Part shown: piece by piece, positions 33,870-43,000 of the stretch
How the letters are laid out: each line of letters starts with the position of its first letter
Position numbering within the stretch: position 1 is the first letter of the stretch
Origin: Chitinispirillales bacterium
GTDB taxonomy: Bacteria; Fibrobacterota; Chitinivibrionia; Chitinivibrionales; Chitinispirillaceae
Assembly: GCA_031254105.1 (NCBI GenBank)
Contig: JAIRVB010000050.1
Location: 24,705 to 88,704, forward strand
DNA: 64,000 nucleotides
Reading direction: 5' to 3'
The notes under the pieces: generated by a model
Told to the model about the DNA's origin: nothing
Database searches by the model: none
Seen by the model: only the letters and a program-made list of their open reading frames with translations
Position numbers and translations under genes: made by a program

Positions 33870-33943
33870 GGCAGCGTAGCTCAGTCGGTTAGAGCAGTGG
33901 AATCATAATCCACGTGTCGGGGGTTCGATTCCCTCCGCTGCTA
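33870..33943 (+). tRNA. tRNA-Met (CAT), elongator type
   Basis: Acceptor GGCAGCG pairs with CGCTGCT (one G-T). Anticodon stem GTGGA/TCCAC with loop ATCATAA gives anticodon CAT. The T arm is CGGGGGTTCGATTCCCTC. CCA is not encoded. The anticodon stem lacks the three G-C pairs of initiator tRNA. A tRNA-Ile with lysidine-modified CAT cannot be fully excluded. Confidence 0.85.
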
Positions 33944-33991
33944 TTTTTTAGTTAGGCTTTCGCTCTTCTATAAAATATACAAATACAAAAT

Positions 33992-34105
33992 AATGCGGAA
34001 ATAATAATTCAGAATGAGGAAATAAAACCACTAGTGTATAAAAGACTTTCTTTGCGCTATAAGAGTTTTTAATATTTCCGCATTCTGAATTATTATTTCC
34101 GCATT
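33992..34105. repeat. Hairpin element with 25-bp perfect inverted arms
   Basis: The left arm (33992-34016, beginning AATGCGGAAATAATAATTC) and right arm (34081-34105, ending TTATTTCCGCATT) are exact reverse complements over 25 bp, separated by 64 bp. It belongs to the GCAGAAATAA/GCGGAAATAA family and lies between tRNA-Met and tilS. Confidence 0.85.
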
Positions 34106-34131
34106 GCCTTAAATACCCTCAGGAGGATGTT

Positions 34132-35121
34132 TTGTCCTCTGTTTCCGATTTTTTATCATCAGAATTAACCGCGTTTTTTGGTTCGTTGAATCCTCGCGTA
34201 TCATCGGTTCTTGTTGGGGTAAGCGGCGGAGCTGATTCTGTCGCGTTGATACATTTGCTGCATCTGTATAAAGAGCGGTTGGGGATCTCGCGGCTTGCTA
34301 TTGCTCATGTCAATCACTCCCTGAGGGGCGCTGAGTCAGATGGCGATGAGGAGTTTGTAAGAGAGACCGCGGCTTGTCTGCAAATAGAATTTTTCAACAC
34401 AAGACTTTCCCCATCAACAAATATTGAGAGCGGTATTGAGGATTGGGCGCGCGGTGAAAGATACAGCTTTTTTCATCACATCAAACTAACTCAAAAAATT
34501 GACCGCGTAGCCACGGCTCATACAGCTAATGACCAGGCGGAAACGCTCATTATGCGTATTATGCGGGGCGCCGGGGTGAGGGGGATGCGCGGGGTGCTTC
34601 CTGTGCGCGGGGATGGTGTTATCAGGCCGCTGCTTTCCGTCGAAAGGCATCATCTTGAAGAGTGGCTTAAGACGCGGGGACTATCGTACCGTGTTGATTC
34701 CTCCAATTCGAATCAAAAATTCCGCAGAAACTGGGTACGCAGCGAGATAATCCCTAAAATGGTTGAGCGGAACAGGGATGCTGTGGCAAATATCGCCTCA
34801 AGCGCGGCAAGCGCGGGCCGGGTTTGGGAGATAGTAATGGAAAAAGTCAATATATGGATAAGCTCCCACGTAATAAGGGGAGATGAATTTTCTTTTTATA
34901 TAATTAAGAGCGGATTGTTGGATGAAGGAATCGCGTCTGAGGCAATCGTTACGCTTTTTGATGAGTACGAAATTACTGTTTCAAAGCTTCATGTGAGAAG
35001 GGTTATTTCGGCTAAGGCTTTGTTTAACGGAGAGCATCTTCTGCCGGACGGTTGGGGGTTTTATCCATCGCGTGACCGTATACTTTTTATGAGACGGGAC
35101 AAGAGGCAGCAAAATTCGTGA
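34132..35121 (+). CDS. tilS: tRNA(Ile)-lysidine synthase (TTG start)
   Basis: 329 residues from TTG at 34132, with AGGAGG at 34121-34126 (5 bp spacing); the ATG at 34127 is in another, closed frame. The PP-loop SGGADS (31-36) and HVNHSLRGAESDGDEEF and HTANDQAETLIMRIMRG are N-type ATP-pyrophosphatase/TilS signatures. It converts the CAU wobble C of tRNA-Ile to lysidine. Length is that of the short TilS form with a reduced C-terminal domain. It precedes ftsH, a common neighbour. Confidence 0.93.
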   Translation: MSSVSDFLSSELTAFFGSLNPRVSSVLVGVSGGADSVALIHLLHLYKERLGISRLAIAHVNHSLRGAESDGDEEFVRETAACLQIEFFNTRLSPSTNIESGIEDWARGERYSFFHHIKLTQKIDRVATAHTANDQAETLIMRIMRGAGVRGMRGVLPVRGDGVIRPLLSVERHHLEEWLKTRGLSYRVDSSNSNQKFRRNWVRSEIIPKMVERNRDAVANIASSAASAGRVWEIVMEKVNIWISSHVIRGDEFSFYIIKSGLLDEGIASEAIVTLFDEYEITVSKLHVRRVISAKALFNGEHLLPDGWGFYPSRDRILFMRRDKRQQNS

Positions 35122-35425
35122 GAGTATTTTGTGTACCGGCGGGCAAGAAGGTTGCCACAGGGGAGCGGGCGGTTAATTATTCGCCCTTATGCGGAGGCGC
35201 GGAAGCGCTGCCTTAATGTATTTTAGATAGATTTTGAGAAAATGCGGAAATAAAGCGGGAAAGGTACAGAATATTTTCTTTTTATCTTAGGCATTTTTAA
35301 TATATTTCTGTATTAATTTGTAGTATGTAGATATGGAAAAATTGACAACTTGGTATAAATTTCTCCCAAAAACTCAAAAGGGGTATTTGGTAGAGTAACA
35401 ATATAAAGTAGCTTGGAGGTAGAGT
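35122..35425. repeat. Gap with two repeat families between tilS and ftsH
   Basis: GGGCGGTTAATTATTCGCCC at about 35168-35187 with CTTATG rather than CCCGTACA is of the palindromic family. AATGCGGAAATAA (35241-35253) facing TATTTCTGTATTAA (about 35302-35316) is a degraded member of the second family. A TTGACA at 35342-35347 may be a -35 box for ftsH, but no good -10 box stands at the right distance. No gene. Confidence 0.5.
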
Positions 35426-37519
35426 TTGGGTTCTGAAGAAAAAAAACATAGCGCCGATCAGAAAAACGGCGCGGGCGCTCCCAAGCGGCCAACTGAAAGC
35501 GATGGGGGAAAGAAAACCCCGCGCGGCCGCGGTTCCAAACCGGTTTTAATATGGCTTCTTATTATCGCGGCTGTATTTATGGGTTTACGTTCGATAGAGA
35601 GTTACAGCGGCCAGAGAGAGACAAGAATCACCTACTCTCAGTTTAAGGAGCTGCTTAACAATCCGGAATTGAGTATTTCGGAGGCAAGTGTGACTCAGAA
35701 AGGTGACGGACGCGCTGTTCTTCGCGGCCAGGTCAGTGATCCTGCTGAGCTTGCCGAGGTATCTGGCGCGAAGGGCAACGCTGCCGCCAATAAATTCTTT
35801 GTGGTAAACTTGCCGTTTCTGGATTCACAGATGCTTGGCGTATGGGATGAGGCTGGTTTTAAGTACACTTTTGAACAGGAGAGGATGTGGGGCAGCGTTA
35901 TTTTCCAGATTGGGATCATAGTGATGATCTCAGTTGTCTTCTACATGCTCTTTATCCGCAACATGCAATCCGCTCAAAAAGGGATGTTCTCTTTTGGAAA
36001 GAGCCGTGCCAAGCTGCATAATATAGACCGTCCGCAGGTAACATTTGCGGACGCGGCAGGTGTTGAGGAAGCGAAGGCTGAGCTTGCTGAAATAATTGAC
36101 TTTCTGAAAGATCCGAAAAAATTTAAAAAGCTTGGAGGAAAAATTCCTAAAGGCGTACTTCTTCTGGGGCCGCCGGGAACCGGAAAAACGCTTCTCGCGC
36201 GCTGTGTAGCGGGTGAAGCTGGAGTGCCTTTTCTTTCAATGAGCGGATCTGACTTTGTGGAGATGTTTGTTGGTGTAGGAGCTTCCCGTGTACGTGACCT
36301 GTTTGAGACCGCAAAGAAGAACTCACCGTGTATCGTCTTTATAGACGAGATTGACGCTGTCGGCCGTCAGCGCGGCGCCGGTCTTGGCGGCGGTCATGAT
36401 GAACGTGAACAGACCTTAAACCAGATGCTTGTTGAGATGGATGGATTTGAACCTAATTCGGGGGTTATTCTCATAGCGGCCACTAACCGCGCCGATGTTC
36501 TTGATCCGGCGCTTTTAAGGCCGGGCCGTTTTGACAGGCAGGTTGTGGTTGACGCGCCCGACGTTAAGGGACGCGAGGGTATATTAAAAGTTCACACTAA
36601 GGAGACTCCGCTTGCTGAGGATGTAGATCTGTACACAATAGCGAGAGGCACTCCGGGGTTTGTGGGAGCTGATCTTGCCAACTTAGTAAATGAGGCAGCT
36701 CTTATGGCAGCGAGGTTTAATCAGGATATAGTGACTATGCTTGACTTTGAAGAAGCAAAGGATAAGGTGCTGATGGGTACCGAACGCAAGAGTATGGTGC
36801 TTTCCGAGAAACAGAAGCAGATTACCGCTTATCACGAAGCGGGACACGCGGTATGTAATCTTCACTGTGAGGAAGCTGATTCTCTGCATAAGGTGACAAT
36901 TATCCCGCGCGGACGGGCTCTGGGGGTAACATTCTCCCTTCCAGGCGAAGACAGGCACATGCATACGAAACAGTTTATTTTGGATCAGGTTTGCATATTT
37001 CTTGGCGGGCGTATTGCCGAGGAGATCATTTTCGGGAATCAAACCACAGGCGCGTCTAATGATATAAAGCGGGCCACAGGTCTTGTGCGCAAAATGGTGT
37101 GCGATTTCGGGATGACAGATGAGCTTGGGCCTGTGTCCTACGGCGATAAGGATGATTCGATTTTTATAGGCCGTGAGATGAACCGTCACCGTGACTATTC
37201 GGAGTCAACCGCCGAGGCTATCGACAGATTAGTACGCTCTATAATTGAGGAGCAGGCAGTGAGGGCCAAAAAGATCCTTACAGATCACAGAGAGCAGCTC
37301 GAGCGGCTCGCAAAGGCGTTGCTTGAACACGAATTGCTTGACCGTGAAGAGATAATGAAAGTCATAAGCGGCGCAACACTGGCGGCAGCGAAAAAGACAC
37401 GGTCTTTTCTGCCGCGTAAACCGGCTGCTGCTTCAGGGGAGATAAACGTGACAATTCCCTCTGAAGTCCCGGTGCCTGTAACTGAGGAGAACGCGGCGTC
37501 AGGCTCACCGCTCTCTTAA
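35426..37519 (+). CDS. ftsH: ATP-dependent zinc metalloprotease FtsH (TTG start)
   Basis: 697 residues from TTG (GGAGGT 5 bp upstream). A charged N-terminal tail of about 38 residues precedes TM1 (40-52); TM2 is about 156-176. The AAA domain has Walker A GPPGTGKT (248-255), Walker B VFIDEID (304-310) and the second region of homology with [20 protein letters not shown]. The zinc site HEAGH is at 470-474. Membrane-anchored quality-control protease for misassembled membrane proteins and regulators. An intrinsic terminator follows. Confidence 0.97.
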   Translation: MGSEEKKHSADQKNGAGAPKRPTESDGGKKTPRGRGSKPVLIWLLIIAAVFMGLRSIESYSGQRETRITYSQFKELLNNPELSISEASVTQKGDGRAVLRGQVSDPAELAEVSGAKGNAAANKFFVVNLPFLDSQMLGVWDEAGFKYTFEQERMWGSVIFQIGIIVMISVVFYMLFIRNMQSAQKGMFSFGKSRAKLHNIDRPQVTFADAAGVEEAKAELAEIIDFLKDPKKFKKLGGKIPKGVLLLGPPGTGKTLLARCVAGEAGVPFLSMSGSDFVEMFVGVGASRVRDLFETAKKNSPCIVFIDEIDAVGRQRGAGLGGGHDEREQTLNQMLVEMDGFEPNSGVILIAATNRADVLDPALLRPGRFDRQVVVDAPDVKGREGILKVHTKETPLAEDVDLYTIARGTPGFVGADLANLVNEAALMAARFNQDIVTMLDFEEAKDKVLMGTERKSMVLSEKQKQITAYHEAGHAVCNLHCEEADSLHKVTIIPRGRALGVTFSLPGEDRHMHTKQFILDQVCIFLGGRIAEEIIFGNQTTGASNDIKRATGLVRKMVCDFGMTDELGPVSYGDKDDSIFIGREMNRHRDYSESTAEAIDRLVRSIIEEQAVRAKKILTDHREQLERLAKALLEHELLDREEIMKVISGATLAAAKKTRSFLPRKPAAASGEINVTIPSEVPVPVTEENAASGSPLS

Positions 37520-37540
37520 TTTAAAAATGACCGATAACAG

Positions 37541-37582
37541 AACTCCCGTTCCCTTAGCCGGAACGGGAGTTTTCTGTTTTTT
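37541..37582 (+). terminator. Intrinsic terminator after ftsH
   Basis: AACTCCCGTTCC, loop CTTAGCC, GGAACGGGAGTT, then TTCTGTTTTTT. Perfect 12-bp stem. Confidence 0.9.
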
Positions 37583-37655
37583 AATATAGATCAGTAAACA
37601 CTGGTGAAAACTTGCGGGATCGCACCGCAATGTGCCAGTTTTATATAAAGGAAGA

Positions 37656-37768
37656 GATTAGAACTCAAAACTCAGAAAAATCAAAACAACAGTGTCCTTT
37701 GGGAGAAAATCCTGCCATGTGTTGTTTTTAATTTCTGAATACTGGGTTCTAAGCTCTGAGTTCTAATC
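37656..37768. repeat. Long inverted-repeat element between ftsH and folP
   Basis: Terminal arms GATTAGAACTCA (37656-37667) and TGAGTTCTAATC (37757-37768) are perfect; further inner pairing includes AAACAACA with TGTTGTTT. About 113 bp, no coding potential. Its architecture resembles the other hairpin elements but the sequence is different. Confidence 0.75.
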
Positions 37769-37790
37769 ATGACAACGGGAGTTGTATCAG

Positions 37791-38624
37791 ATGGAAAGAC
37801 ACGGTTTGCTGAAAAAGCCTTACTTGGTTATGGGTATTGTTAACATGACCACCGATTCTTTTTATGATGGCGGCCGTTATATAAGCGCTGCTGCCGCGCT
37901 CGAACACGCTTTGCGGCTTAAAGAGGAGGGTGCGGATATTATTGATATCGGCGGGTCCTCCTCACGGCCCGGCGCTGCGCTTCTCAGTGCCGCGGAGGAG
38001 ATTCGCCGCATTATTCCTGTTGTCAATGAACTTGTTAAACGGACAGGCTTGCCGGTTAGTGTTGATACGACCTGGAGCGGTACTGCCAGAGCCGCGCTTG
38101 ACGCGGGGGCTTCCTGGATAAATGATATAAGCGCCGGCAGGATGGACAAGCTTACGGCTCCTATAACAGGATGGGCCGGATGCACCGTAGTGCTCACGCA
38201 CAGCCGCTGCACTCCTCAGACAATGCAGGACAATCCGCAGTATAATGATGTAGCCTCGGAGGTGGCCATGGAACTGCTTACAGCTGTGGAGGAGTTCAAG
38301 GAGTCCGGTGTCAGCGAAAATAAAATAGTGATTGATCCGGGGTTTGGATTTGCAAAAAGCAGCGAGCATAATATCGCGCTTCTTAACAGACTTGATAAAA
38401 TAGCACGGCTTGGTTACCCGCTTATGGTAGGTACATCGCGTAAGTCGTTTATCGGTAAAATTACGGGAAGGCCAGTTGACGAAAGGTTATATGGAACGCT
38501 TGCGACTATAGCAACCGCGTATTCCAAAGGCGCCCGCATTTTCAGAGTGCATGATGTGAAGGAAACAGTGGATTTTCTCAAGGTGCTTACGGCAGTGGAG
38601 CAGTTGGAAACTGTGTATGCGTGA
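37791..38624 (+). CDS. folP: Dihydropteroate synthase
   Basis: 277 residues from the ATG at 37791 (GGGAG 9 bp upstream); a TTG at 37782 abuts the ribosome binding site. Pterin/PABA site motifs are present: GIVNMTTDSFYDGG, DIGGSSSRPGA, WINDISAG, DPGFGFAKSSEHN and GTSRKSFIG. It joins 6-hydroxymethyl-dihydropterin pyrophosphate to p-aminobenzoate in folate synthesis. ftsH-folP adjacency is common. A short gap separates it from the repeat protein gene. Confidence 0.95.
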   Translation: MERHGLLKKPYLVMGIVNMTTDSFYDGGRYISAAAALEHALRLKEEGADIIDIGGSSSRPGAALLSAAEEIRRIIPVVNELVKRTGLPVSVDTTWSGTARAALDAGASWINDISAGRMDKLTAPITGWAGCTVVLTHSRCTPQTMQDNPQYNDVASEVAMELLTAVEEFKESGVSENKIVIDPGFGFAKSSEHNIALLNRLDKIARLGYPLMVGTSRKSFIGKITGRPVDERLYGTLATIATAYSKGARIFRVHDVKETVDFLKVLTAVEQLETVYA

Positions 38625-38712
38625 TTTAGGGACAGTTTCCAGTTGCCGGGAAAACAAAAGGCAAAACCTTTTTGATTAACAGTTGGTAACTATTGTTTGG
38701 ACGGTTAACTTG

Positions 38713-40026
38713 ATGGGTAAAAAATCTGCTGATAAAAGAAGGCGTATGCATATCATTATCTTGCTGATCATTCTTATTGTTATCATACTGTTGTTTTTCG
38801 TTGGATACCAGTATTTTGGGTCTAAAAAAAATAAGGTTGTCAATTATGGGGAGCCGGTTATCGAAGTCAATTACGAATCGGATCTTGATCGTACGAGGAT
38901 AGCCGATTCGCTTAAGAGAATAGCGGACTCACTCAGAATTGCCGATTCGCTTAGAATTATCGATTCTCTTAGAGCCGCGGGATTATCTAAGATCGCAGAT
39001 TCGCTGAGAGTTGCTAATTCATTCAGGGTTGCCGATTCGTTGAGAATAGCAGATTCACTTAGGGTTGCCGATTCATTAAGAATAGCAGATTCGCTTAGAG
39101 TTGTCGATTCATTGAGAATAGTTGATTCACTTAGGGTTGCAGATTCGTTGAGAATAATTGACTCACTTAGAATTGCAGATTCGGCCAGGGTTGCAGATTC
39201 GCTTAAGGCGGCGGCGGATCCTTGTGTCAGAGATACGCTTCCGCCATGGGTGTACCCCGATCCTTCCGGCGGAATGCACCGGCAAGTTGTCGATGTAAAA
39301 CTATATGCCAACAAGGCTTGTACGGTATACTTCAGTTTTGAGGAGACAGGCGGCTGGAAGATATATGATGGAGCGCCGATAAAAATTTCGGGTAACGCTA
39401 CACTCTTTTACAGAGCCCGCGATGTCTGCGGGAAAGAGATGAGTGTTAAAAGCAAGCGTTATGAGTTTGACCTTTCAGGCAAATCTTTGCCCTGTCCGCG
39501 GGAAATGGAGCATATAGTGACAAAAAATGGTGAATTTTGTATTGACCGGTACCAGTGGCCTAACCGCAAGGGGGTAATGCCTAATTCTTTTGTATCGCTC
39601 TATCAGGCTATGGATTCCTGTTTTTCTGTTCGTAAACGTCTCTGTACATCCCAGGAGTGGAGTGGCGCGTGCGCGGGCCCTGAGAATTGGAACTATTTAT
39701 ACGGAAAAACATATGAAGCTAACGCGTGCGTAACTCATGATACAATTGTGAGGCCGTCGGGAAGCAGGCCGGAGTGCAGGGGGTATTACGAGGTGTTTGA
39801 TATGTCGGGAAATCTGGCGGAATGGACCTCCACCTCTCCTCCGCAGGACCGCTCGCTTAAAAATGTGATGGGCGGGTTTTGGGCAAGCGGTTCCCAAAGC
39901 CGCTGCGCGGATATACGCTACAGCTATTTTCCTCAAAACAGGCATAATCCTGTTGGCTTCAGGTGCTGCAGGGATGCGGCTGCCGCGGAAAACAGTCCTG
40001 CAAATTCAAGAAGAGGCGGACGTTAA
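38713..40026 (+). CDS. Membrane-anchored protein with hexapeptide repeats and a formylglycine-generating-enzyme (SUMF1-like) domain
   Basis: 437 residues from the ATG at 38713 (upstream in-frame codons lack support). A basic N terminus and one membrane helix (about 14-34) are followed by a run of roughly seventeen six-residue repeats (consensus R[IV]ADSL) over residues 62-167, encoded by 18-bp tandem repeats. Next is a CHB_HEX_C-like segment (KLYANKACTVYFSFEE) and a C-terminal SUMF1/FGE fold (EFCIDRYQWPNRKG, KRLCTSQEWSGACAGP, EVFDMSGNLAEW, GFRCCRD). The enzyme family modifies sulfatases, but SUMF1-like folds in Fibrobacterota often serve as structural or ligand-binding modules. sprA starts 1 bp after its stop, so it may work with the secretion system. 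Confidence 0.85.
   Translation: MGKKSADKRRRMHIIILLIILIVIILLFFVGYQYFGSKKNKVVNYGEPVIEVNYESDLDRTRIADSLKRIADSLRIADSLRIIDSLRAAGLSKIADSLRVANSFRVADSLRIADSLRVADSLRIADSLRVVDSLRIVDSLRVADSLRIIDSLRIADSARVADSLKAAADPCVRDTLPPWVYPDPSGGMHRQVVDVKLYANKACTVYFSFEETGGWKIYDGAPIKISGNATLFYRARDVCGKEMSVKSKRYEFDLSGKSLPCPREMEHIVTKNGEFCIDRYQWPNRKGVMPNSFVSLYQAMDSCFSVRKRLCTSQEWSGACAGPENWNYLYGKTYEANACVTHDTIVRPSGSRPECRGYYEVFDMSGNLAEWTSTSPPQDRSLKNVMGGFWASGSQSRCADIRYSYFPQNRHNPVGFRCCRDAAAAENSPANSRRGGR
38895..39210 (+). repeat. 18-bp tandem repeat encoding ADSLR units
   Basis: The DNA unit is roughly AGAATAGCAGATTCGCTT with third-base variation, repeated about seventeen times. One unit is degenerate (around 38971-38988, AAGLS). 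The unbroken antisense frame over it is a consequence of the repeat, not a gene. Confidence 0.85.
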
Positions 40027-40027
40027 C

Positions 40028-43000
40028 TTGCGCGCTGTTCTTAATAAACTATATCTTATCGTTTTTATGGGCGCCCTGTCTTTAGTCGGCCAGGGGCTGC
40101 GTTATGAACCGCCTAAGATTCCTGGCTATGAACCTCCTTTTGAGTCAAGTTTCAGCAGTCCGCTTTCGGAATCTAACCCCCGTATCCTCGTGGTAAACAG
40201 TGATTTGTTTACTGACACCACGGCGATTGATTTTGAGAAGCGCCAGCTCACGTTTTTACGTCAGGACTCTTTGGGCAACACGGTCTGGACTTATCATTAC
40301 GGCGAACTGAGCGATTATATTTCAGATAGCAGAGGTTACTCATTCTATAACAGCTGGTACAGTAAGCTATCCGACGAGGCGCGGAAGAATTTAGGTATCA
40401 GGCAACAAACCCCCAAGCTCCAATGGGAACTGGCAGTACATTATCCTCCCTGGGCTCAGAGGCTTTTGGGTAAAGATCCTCCCCGTTTAAAAATTGAGGG
40501 CCGCCTTGAGATAACCCTCTCTTCGGAGTATACATCATATACAATAGGTACTGACAAGCAAACGAATTTTAGTCCGATTGAGTTTGAAAATAATTATGAG
40601 TTTACTATCCGTGGAAGTGTCGGCAGGCTTATATCCGTAAATATCAGCCACAGCAAGCAGGAGGGGTTTGATCTTAGTGATGATCCCCTTAAAAACTTCA
40701 AAGTTGAATATAGGGAGTCTGAGCCGGGGGAGCTTGAGGATGAGATTATTCAGGAGATCATTGCCGGATATACAGGTTTTGACATGCCGGGAACAAGCCT
40801 GTCAGGGTATTCTGATAAAGCGGACGGGTTGTTTGGTATTAAGGTAAGGGCTAAGGTCGGCCCGCTTATGCTCACGACTATCGCAAGCCACTCTCAAGGT
40901 GAGGCGTTTACAAGAGAGCTTGGGGGCAAAGATGATCCTTACAGCACCAATACTCTGAAAACAAGTGATTTTGTCAAGAACCGGTACTTCTTTTTAGACA
41001 ATGAATATAAAGAGTACTACAACAAAGTTTACAATATCAATGACCCTGATCGCAATGCTAAAAGCCCGCCCAAAGTTAAGGAACTTCAGGTGTTCATCTC
41101 TGTTCCAGCCCCTGAGCTGGAACAGAATAATACAATCCCAATTTACTGCACCAGGGAAGATGGGTACTTCAAGCTTCTCACCAAAGATCAGGACTATACG
41201 TTTGATTCTGAAAGAGGGTGGGTACGGATAACTCATAATGTGTACGATGGTGAAGCTATCGCGATAACTATGACTGTCGATAACGCAAGTTCAAGTTTAA
41301 ATAAGGGTACTTTCGTACCTCCTAACACACTCTACAAGGACACTGTAAATCTTTGGATACTGAAACCCCGCAGTATGGATGACGCCTCAAGCGCCAGTGA
41401 GCCCAACTTTGGCCTTATGTGGCGTAATGTTTACGAATATTACGGAGCGGATGACGCCAAGTTCGATCTTTTTTATTTAGATCCTTCGCGGGGCGATACT
41501 ATAAAGCACGTTAAAAATCAGAGACTTATCTCTTACGTCTTGGGTCTGACCGATTCTATGGGCAGGGCAAGACTTGAGGTAGTTGATATTTTTAACATTG
41601 AAAACAACGAGCTTATATTACCGCCATGGGATCCGGGCATTAATGGAAATGAACCGTTTGCAAACCCTAGGCTGATCGGTAATGACGATACCTTTATCGG
41701 AGATACCTTAATTTACAGATATGGAACAAGATCATCTGATAATGCGATGAAAAATTATGTGCCGAAATTCAACATATTGACAAGCGGAACAGTACGGAGA
41801 ACATCTTACGATAACCTTGGATGGAATATCATAGAAGGTACCGTAAAAGTCAGAACAAAATCGGGCACTGAGCTCATTGAAGGCGAAGACTATTTACTTG
41901 ATTACCAGATGGGAATACTGGATCTTATATCTACCAGAGCGCGCGCGGCGGAGTCGATTCTGATAACCTATCAGCGCGAATCGGATTTTGTGCTTGATAG
42001 AAAAGTGTTTGCCGGTTTGCGCGGGGAGGTCAGGCTGCCGTTTATAAGCGATAACTCGTTTGCGGCCATGAGTCTTCTTTATCAATCCGCTTCTACCTCC
42101 GCCGGAGATGTGCCGAATCTTGGAAATGAGCCGTACAGTAAACTGCATCTCAGTTTTAACACAAGCCTTGATTTTCAACCCGAATGGATGACCCGCGCGG
42201 TTAATTACATCCCTTTTATTAAAACGGATCAGGAATCTTCCGCAAAGATAGATTTTGAAATAGTTCAAAGTCATATGAATACAAATACCTCCAAAGGTTC
42301 AAACGCGTACCTCGATGATTTTGACCAAACTAAAGACTATTACGCGCTCTCACTGCGCCACCAGAGCTGGCATCCTTCGCATTACCCTTTCAAGTACGAT
42401 CTTGATTCTCTTAGCGCAGCCCTGCTGAAAACTCCCCCTGCGTGGGATTTTTACTGGTTTACGCCTGTTGACAACGATGTACAGCACAGAGTATTCAAAT
42501 CCGATGTCTGGAAAGGAGACAAAAACTCCCGTTACGACAACACCGGCAAATTTATGGATGTTTTGCGGCTGCACGCGACTCCTGCTCATCCCGAACTCAG
42601 GGATCGCTTTAAAAAATCGTATGCTTCCATAACAACTTCATTTGGAAGAAACGGGCTTAACATGGAAAACCACCGTTTCCTTGAAATTCTTGTGAAGCCT
42701 GACTCTGGAAAGGGGACTAAGGGCAAGCTTAATATTCAGATAGGCACCTTCAGGCACGATCAGGTGCGTGACGGCGGTCCGCCAAATGGAAGCTTGGCGG
42801 TGGAAGACCCCACATATCAAAACAAACCTGAACAGCTGTCAAAATATGATACAGGGCTTAACGGGTTACCGGTTGATGAAAAGTTTTATGTGGTGCCAAA
42901 CGCCGGCGCAAATGCTTGGGACACTATCTCCAGATACCAAAATACTAACTGGCTTGTTTTTCCGAGGAGTCTTAATGACCCCAGCGGAGACCTTTTCCGC

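Noticed and set aside
38871..39314. Long minus-strand frame with LSESAIL-type repeats
   Set aside because: It is the antisense reading of the ADSLR repeat array; repeats of 18 bp keep all frames open, and it lacks a ribosome binding site.
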